This document shows, one piece after another, positions 57,332 through 64,000 of a stretch of 64,000 nt of DNA (within the stretch, counting starts at the first letter, position 1; every line of letters begins with the position of its first letter). The stretch is taken from assembly GCA_032871835.1 (NCBI GenBank), contig CM065297.1, positions 35,039,598 to 35,103,597 of the forward strand, in the 5' to 3' direction. This stretch comes from Dipteronia dyeriana (lineage: Eukaryota; Streptophyta; Magnoliopsida; Sapindales; Sapindaceae). The translations under genes were made by a program, and so were the position numbers. Below the pieces are notes generated by a model. The model searched no databases. It had not been told where the DNA came from and worked only from the letters and a program-made list of their open reading frames with translations.

Positions 57332-59702
57332 TGTAGGGAAAAACTGGTTCAAATCACGGTGGAAGAGTAAAATTAGGGTTTGATACATTTAAAAATTTCC
57401 CTTTAAAAGAAAGAACCTTAACCCCGGATTAATTAATGTATAATAAAAGTACCATACCTTTTAATCGTGACGATTGAACAAGCATCGAATTTAATCCACA
57501 AGATCTTCCAATCCAATCACGAACGTGAATCACCTAGGAGTGTGGACTCCCTTTTCTTTAAATTGTATACCTGAGGATGGAAACAAATAAAATCTCTTTC
57601 TATGTTAGTCACAATAATCCTCCAAGAAGAAAATCAAAGAACGTTAGGTCACTTGTGAATTATCAATCAATTTGATTGAAATTCACGTGAACCTAGGTTG
57701 GATGTTATACATAAAACCATTTAATGTAAAGGCTACTAGTGCACTATCGAATACAAAACGTTCTTTCTTCCTTTTCCACTTTGACAAATTTTCACACACC
57801 TATCTTTAGAGTTGGAAGAATTTATCTAGAGTAAGTACTGCATTCTCTACACTCAAAATTCTCTCTTAATCGAATTTTCTCCATAGAATAATTGCCTTGG
57901 CCGAATTTTTTATTTCAAAAATTATCTTGGCCAAATTTTTCAGGCAAAAATTAATAGCTTGGGTAAACTCATATTCTTAGAATCAATAGCCTTGGCCGAA
58001 TTTACCTAGTGGTATATATAGGTTTCTTAAATCCTCTCCTAGTGAGGATTTACTTGGTGGGCAAGAATCCTATCTCTTAGTGGATATACTTGGTGACAAA
58101 GAATCATTTTCCAAAAAAGATTTATTTTCCACTCCAAGAATCCTAATCCAATTCAAATAGTGTATTTATTCAATAACCAATTATTGAATATAATTAAATT
58201 TTGACTAAATTAAAACGTCCTAATTTGACCAATTGTTAACTAGAGTTTTAATAGAAATCAAATACTACCTAATTTGACTAGGTAAATAAATTCCTTTTAT
58301 TTATCTACCTATCAAATATAGTATTTGATACTTATCATATTACCAACAATAATATGACAATAGGAGACCTACTCCTCTTAGGAAAAAGATTTTGACTTTT
58401 TATTAATTAATTAATTAATTTCCATTTAATTAAATAATAAAATAAAAAACAATATATAACATTGATAAATAGTCCCTTGCCGCCCAAGCCTATTATATGT
58501 GTCAAATGTTTTTTTTCCTATTTTGTTAAATCCATTAGACTTAAATAAAAAGTCCACATGTGAGCTAGACCCATTCTTACTAAAAGAAACAAGTCCACAT
58601 GCCTTAATACAATTCTAGATGGACCCATAAATTGGTCCGGTAGAATATATCAAGTGATCCATGCAAGTTCATATGGATTGGGGATCCTAGCGGGCTATTT
58701 AAATTTAAGCTCCAATAGACATAACCTAATCACATTCAACAAATGATTCACTTAGGCATGATCTATTAATTTTAGTTCATTCCACTAAAGAACTAAATTT
58801 GAACTCTTAAATAAAGATAGAATAAGTTAATATTGCTTATTCATACCCTAGACAATCTTAATGGAGAAAGTGTATCCTTGTGAAGAATACCAATAATCGC
58901 CAAGAGCTCATAGACCACCCAGAGCTCTCCAAGTTACCATATTAATTATATGACCACATTTTGAACTTGGATATTTTGACTTGTCCAGAAGCCATATTTC
59001 AATAGACACTATTGAAAATTTAACGTTAAGATTTAATATTCAATACCTCAAAATATCCATATGATGATATTCTACTCTCATTTAATAAATTCAGCCACGA
59101 TGTCCATATCTATAAATGAAGTCCTCTATCGATTAACAAATGAATACCACCAAACTATCGAGGATAGAATATGCTATATAATCGTACTCATTGATAGCTC
59201 AAATGATAATACTTGCAACCATAAGTCAATCATTTATCTCAGGATTAAGATAGACCCTCCGATTATCTTCAAGTGAAAAGTTTTATCCATTGATGGTTCT
59301 TAGATAAAATATTTCACTGTGATCCTATTCAGTGCACCAGATTCATTTGCCAAAGACACCACACTTTGATGATTTTAGACTCATCATAACACATTTGATC
59401 CCACTCAAATGCTAGCAAGAGAATCTATAACTTTGACAAGATATAGGCACCTTACCTTTATCTTAAGTTGTGAGTACTATTTAAGACTAACTAAAGAATT
59501 GTGCCTACCTCATACACAGCTAGATGTACTAACAATTCTTCTTTTCTCATAGTCTTTTGACCTTATGATCATTTACTTTTGACAATTATAATAATTATAC
59601 TATAAATGCTATAAGATTAGTTAAACTAGAAATCAATTTTATTAATATGAAAAGATTGTCAAATACATTATTACACAATTGCTATCGAGCATAATCCCAA
59701 CA
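57332..59702 (-). repeat. 3' LTR of copia-3
   Basis: The 2,371-bp LTR on the minus strand begins TGTTGGGATTATGCTCG at 59702 and ends TTCCCTACA at 57332. It is homologous to the copia-2 LTR throughout. It is followed internally by the polypurine tract 'gagcaagtgggagag' (59703-59717, minus). Confidence 0.92.
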
Positions 59703-59717
59703 CTCTCCCACTTGCTC

Positions 59718-60117
59718 TATAGCAAATGTGTCATATCTCTTATCCCTATATTCCCCAGGTGCCTACTAAAACTCTTTCGTGGAAGAGCCTTTGTTAAGGG
59801 ATCCGCTAGTTTTTATACTAACACGATCTTTGTTACCGTCACGTCTCCCCTATACACAATTTCCCTTAAAATGTGATACTTTCTTTCAATGTGTTTCCCT
59901 CTCTTATGACTTATTGGTTCTCTCGAATTAGTCACTGCTCCACTATTGTCAAAATAGATAGTGTTCTGATTATTCACATCAGGAACCACTTCTAAGCCAA
60001 TCAAGAATTGGTGGAGCCAGAGAACCTCTTTAGCAACTTCGCATGCGGTAACATACTCAACTTCCATGGTGGAATCAGCAATACAAGATTGCTTGATACT
60101 CCTCCATTTGACTGCCC
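59718..60117 (-). pseudogene. copia-3 RNase H C-terminus (truncated)
   Basis: The minus-strand frame reads 'STMEVEYVTACEVAKEVLW', 'FDNSGAVTNSREP' and 'HKRGKHIERKYHILRE', the closing part of Copia RNase H as in copia-1 (18560-18775). One stop near 59813 separates the last 30 codons. Upstream it is cut at about 60117, where plus-strand SIRE-D protease-region sequence begins, so the rest of copia-3 is absent. Confidence 0.92.
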
Positions 60118-63100
60118 TTCTTTGAAACTCTTGTGATAGAGGATGGGGGATTTGTCACCTTTGGTGATGGTTCACGTAAGAAGGTTCTTAGAAAAGGAAA
60201 CATTTCCATCCCCGGTTTGCCCTCCTTGCCTAATGCTCTTTATGTAGATGGCTTGCAAGCCAATCTTATTAGCATATCACATTTAAGGATGAAGGGCTTT
60301 CGGTTATGTTTGGCAAAGTTGATTGCTCTATTCTAAGAGAAGATGGACAAGTTCTATTGAAAAGCAAGAGATCAAGTGACAATTGTTATTGTCTTGGTTC
60401 TCATGGCCTCTCATGTAATTTGTCTAGTTGTGATCAAGTTGAATTGTGGCTTCAAAGTTTAGGTCATATGAATTTATAAGACTTGAAAGTTCTTTACAGG
60501 TTGAATGTTATGAGAGGCCTTCCTAAGTTTGGAAATAGGATTGAGGGAGTGTGTGGACCTTTTCAACAAGGAAAGCAAACTAAGAGTGTGCACAAAAAGG
60601 GTAAGTTTCTTGCCACCAAAGAGCCACTAGAGCTTCTTCATATGGACCTTATGGGTCCCATGCAAACCGAGACTCTCGGTGGTAAGAGGTACATCTTTGT
60701 ATGTGTTGATGATTTTTCTAGATTTACATAGACCTACTTTCTTAGAGAAAAATCTTAAACTTTTGAAATTTTTAAAAAGCTTTGCACTAAAATTCAAAAT
60801 GAGAAGGATTCTCACATAAAATGCATTAATAGAATTATGAGTGACCATGAGAGAGAATTTGAAAATGTTTTCTTTAAAAACTTTTGTGATAGTCTTGGAA
60901 TCTCCCATGATTTCTCGGTTCCTCGAACTCCTCAACAAAATGGAGCTGTAAAGAGGAAGAATAGGGTTCTCCAAGAGATGGCTCATGTGATATTGCTTAG
61001 CAACAATGTTCCTAGGAATCTTTGGGCCGAGGAAGTGAATACAGCTTGTTATATAGGAAATAGAATGTTCTTAAGGCCCGGCACTAGGCAAACCTCTTAT
61101 GAATTGTGGAAGGGAAGGAAGCCAAATGTTAGTTACTTCCACTCATTTGGAAGCAAGTGTTACATTTTAAATGACTGTGATCAACTTGGCAAGTTTGATG
61201 CTAAAAGTGTGAAGGGATTTTCATTGGCTATGCTTTAAATAGTAAGGCCTATAGAGTTTTTAATTTGAAGACACGAAGTGTTATGGAATCATCCAATGTG
61301 ATCATAGATGATTGTAGGCCTAAGGTTAGTAACCATGATGAGGAGATTAGTATGGTTAATGATTCTCCCTTAGAGAAGATTGGTAAGACTTTAAGTGATG
61401 AAAAGTCAAATCTTGAGAAAGAGATCTCTCATTTTCTTGATGGAGATTCTACCATGGACTCTAAGGAACCTGCTCCTTAGGTTAGACATCTTCAAAGCAA
61501 GAGTGACATCATTGGAGATGTGAATGAATGTGTTAGGACTAGGCATCAGTTAGCAAATCAAATTAGCTATACTTGTTACACCTCTAAAATTGAATACCAA
61601 AAGGTTGATGAAGCATTAAGTGATGAGTTTTGGGTACTTGTTATGCAAGAAGAGCTAAATCAATTTGAAAGAAATGAGGTTTGGACTCGAGTTCCTAGGC
61701 CTAAGAATGCTAATGTCATAGGCACCAAGTGGGTCTATAGGAATAAATCCGATGAGGATGACAACATTGTGCAGAACAAGGCTAAACTTATAGCACAAGG
61801 GTACTCACAAATTGAGGGTATCGACTTTAAGGAGACTTTTGCTCCCGTTGCCCGATTAGAATCCATTAGGCTTCTCTTATCCATTTCTTGTATGCATAAG
61901 TTTAAATTGCTTCAAATGTATGTTAAGAGTGCCTTTCTCAATGGCTTCTTGCAAGAGGAAGTGTTTGTTGAGCAACCCAAGGGGTTTGTGGATCTATATC
62001 ACCACAATCATGTTTATCGTCTCAAAAAGGCTCTATATGGGTTGAAACAAGCACCAAGGGTTTGGTATGAGTGTCTCACTCTTTACCTTGTTAACATTGG
62101 CTATTCTAGAGGAAGTGTTGACAAGACCTTGTTCATCAAGTGTACAAAAGATGAGTTATTCATAGCTCAAATTTATGTTGATGACATAGTTTTTGGTTCC
62201 ATAAACAACTTGAAAGTTAAATAATTTGTTGATGTCATGACTCATGAGTTTGAAATGAGCATGGTTGGTGAACTCAATTACTTCTTAGGCTTGCAAATCA
62301 AGCAAATGCATGATGGGATATTTATATCCCAAGCTAAATATGCCAAGAACCTAATAAAGAAATTTGGCATTGAGAATGCCAAGCATTGTGACACACCTAT
62401 GAGTACCATATTGAAACTTAACAAGGATGCTAGTGGAAAAAGTGTGGGTCAAAGTCTATATCGTGGCATGATAGGGAACTTGCTATACTTGACTGTTAGT
62501 AGACCCGATATAGCTTTTAGTGTTGGTGTGTGTGCTAGGAATCAAGCCAATTCCAAGGAATCCCATCTCTCCTCTATAAAGAGAAACATTCGATATGTGA
62601 ATGGGACATCCAACTATGGGATATGGTACTCTTTTGACACTAATGCTAGTTTAGTTGGCTTTAGTGATGCAGATTGGGCAGGTAATTGTGATGATAAGAA
62701 GAGTACATCAGGCAGTTGCTTCTTCCTGGGGAACAATCTTATGCAATGGTTTTGCAAGAAGCAAAATTCCATCTCATTATTCACAGCCGAGGCCGAGTAT
62801 AAAGCCGCTGGGAGTGCTTGCACACAACTCCTTTGGATGAAGCAAATGCTTGTGGATTATGTCTTTGAGCAAGGTACTCTAACCCTTTATTGTGATAACA
62901 TGAGTGCCATTAATATTTCAAAAAATCATGTCCAACATTCTAGAACTAAGCATATTGACATTAGACTTCATTTCATTAGAGAGCTAGTTGAGAGCAAATG
63001 CATTGCACATGAACATGTGGGCACAAATGATCAACTAGCGATCTTGTTTACAAAACCATTAGATTCAACTAAGTTTAAATCTCTTGGCAGGTCTATTGGG

Positions 63101-63118
63101 ATTTTTCATATGTATTAA
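60118..63118 (+). pseudogene. SIRE-D pol: protease end, integrase, RT, RNase H
   Basis: The piece opens in mid-reading at 'FFETLV', downstream of the protease active site. A shift near 60300 is followed by integrase (frame open at 60483 and 60837, stops at 60729 and 60757). Integrase has 'HMDLMGP' and 'VCVDDFSRF', but the catalytic Glu is Lys in 'NGAVKRKNR' (codon 60951). A one-base loss near 61215 puts RT and RNase H in one frame, 61265-63118, with just two stops (61478 and 62222). RT keeps 'KSAFLNGF', '[12 protein letters not shown]' and an intact YVDD. RNase H keeps 'SDADWAG', 'AEAEYKAA' and 'LYCDN'. It is the best preserved polymerase in the window. Confidence 0.94.
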
Positions 63119-64000
63119 TGAGTTTTGGTGTTTGACCCATATGGGGAGCTCAAGCAAAGAGAGCGAACTTGCATTCTAATAAGTAAATAATTGTTCAATT
63201 TTATGCTCTTTAATTAATTGCTTGAGTATCTTGGATGAATATATTATTACATGACTTTTTATTTAATAAGTGTGTTTTTGCCTTATTCGAAATGCATGTC
63301 TCATTTGTGTTCAAACATATATTTTTGGACTAGGAAATTTGATTGGGAAGTACATTTGATTGACCCAAATTTAATCTCCATGTTTATGAAAACTTGATCT
63401 TGACATGCTTAAAGTGTTATGCATGAAGAATTTATTGAATGCTTAAAAAAATTGACTGCAAATGTGTGTGAAAGTGACTTTTGAGACTTTAATCAATAAG
63501 GATATTATATCTGTTTCATGGATTTCACAATCCAGTAGTCTCTCTCTCTTTACTTGTTAAACAGGGCTACTATCATATAGGCATTTCACCCGGAAAAATC
63601 TAAAAGGGCGCAATAGTCGCTCATGTCTTGTTTAACTTGTAAAGCTTGATAGTTGCCCTTTTTTTTGTTAAACTATATCTTGTTTTCCATTGACAATTTG
63701 GTGCAAATTGGTTTGAATTCTCTTATAACCTCATGTGTTATTTTCCTTTGCCAAATACCATGCTTTTTGAAGTTGATGTTGCATGTATTTCATTCAAAAC
63801 AATCTTTTCACACATATTCCAATAAATAAAACCTCCATGAATTTCTCTCTCTTAATTAAATTGCATAAAGTTGTTGTATATGATTATATCTCTTCGCTAC
63901 AGCATCCCAGTTGGAGAATACTCATTTGTCCATCTTGTGACAAAAAGAGGGAGTAATGTTGGATTTAGGGGGAGTTTAGGGGGAGTTTGTGTTGCTTTTG
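63119..64000 (+). other. SIRE-D 3' internal region (runs off right edge)
   Basis: This is non-coding DNA after the RNase H stop, homologous to the plus half of element A (46499-47260). It ends in repeated 'agggggag' tracts. No env-like ORF and no LTR is reached before the window ends. Confidence 0.8.

Overview
This window is plant nuclear DNA, very probably heterochromatic or pericentromeric sequence from an angiosperm. It is almost wholly nested transposable elements. The evidence for a plant is Ty1/Copia and Ty3/Gypsy polyproteins of plant type, tRNA-iMet primer sites next to TG...CA LTRs, an Athila-like Gypsy with an env-like ORF, a SIRE-like Copia, a CACTA transposon, a hAT-type MITE and a captured first exon of an R2R3-MYB gene. 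I see no intact host gene, no tRNA or rRNA gene and no CRISPR array. Most coding regions are pseudogenes with stops and frameshifts. Element names used here (copia-0, gypsy-1, X, A, ...) are local labels.

Layout from outside in. An old minus-strand Athila-like element (gypsy-2) survives at 2983-4198 and 56110-57331. Its 3' LTR is broken by copia-0 (minus strand, LTR 915-2982, body running off the left edge). Its right side is broken by copia-3 (minus strand, LTR 57332-59702, then the RNase H tail to 60117). Inside gypsy-2 sits element X, a Gypsy/LARD-like element with LTR pieces at 4199-4856, 32759-32882 and 55456-56109. The 5' LTR of X was hit by gypsy-1 (plus-strand Athila-like, 4857-31768). 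The RNase H domain of gypsy-1 was hit by a CACTA transposon (10098-24178, TAT target duplication). The CACTA carries copia-1 (11306-20946), a 402-bp hAT-type MITE (22569-22970) and an antisense MYB exon (21653-21788).

The 3' LTR of X was hit by copia-2 (plus strand, 32883-55455). The RT domain of copia-2 was hit by SIRE-C (39318-54587). The 5' LTR of SIRE-C holds a solo LTR (40466-42072, AATTG duplication) and an abnormal SIRE element A (43233-48970, CTATG duplication). Element A has a minus-strand gag-protease-integrase half joined to a plus-strand 3' half, so the U5 end of the LTR lies at both outer ends. The right end of the window (60118-64000) is a truncated but comparatively fresh plus-strand SIRE element, SIRE-D.

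Functionally this is a record of insertion, deletion and sequence capture, not a set of cooperating genes. The best candidates for something unusual are the double-U5 chimeric SIRE element A, the MYB exon carried by the CACTA, the LTR-like promoter and hairpin module in front of the gypsy-1 env-like ORF, and SIRE-C, which keeps gag and a nearly open env-like ORF but has lost pol.
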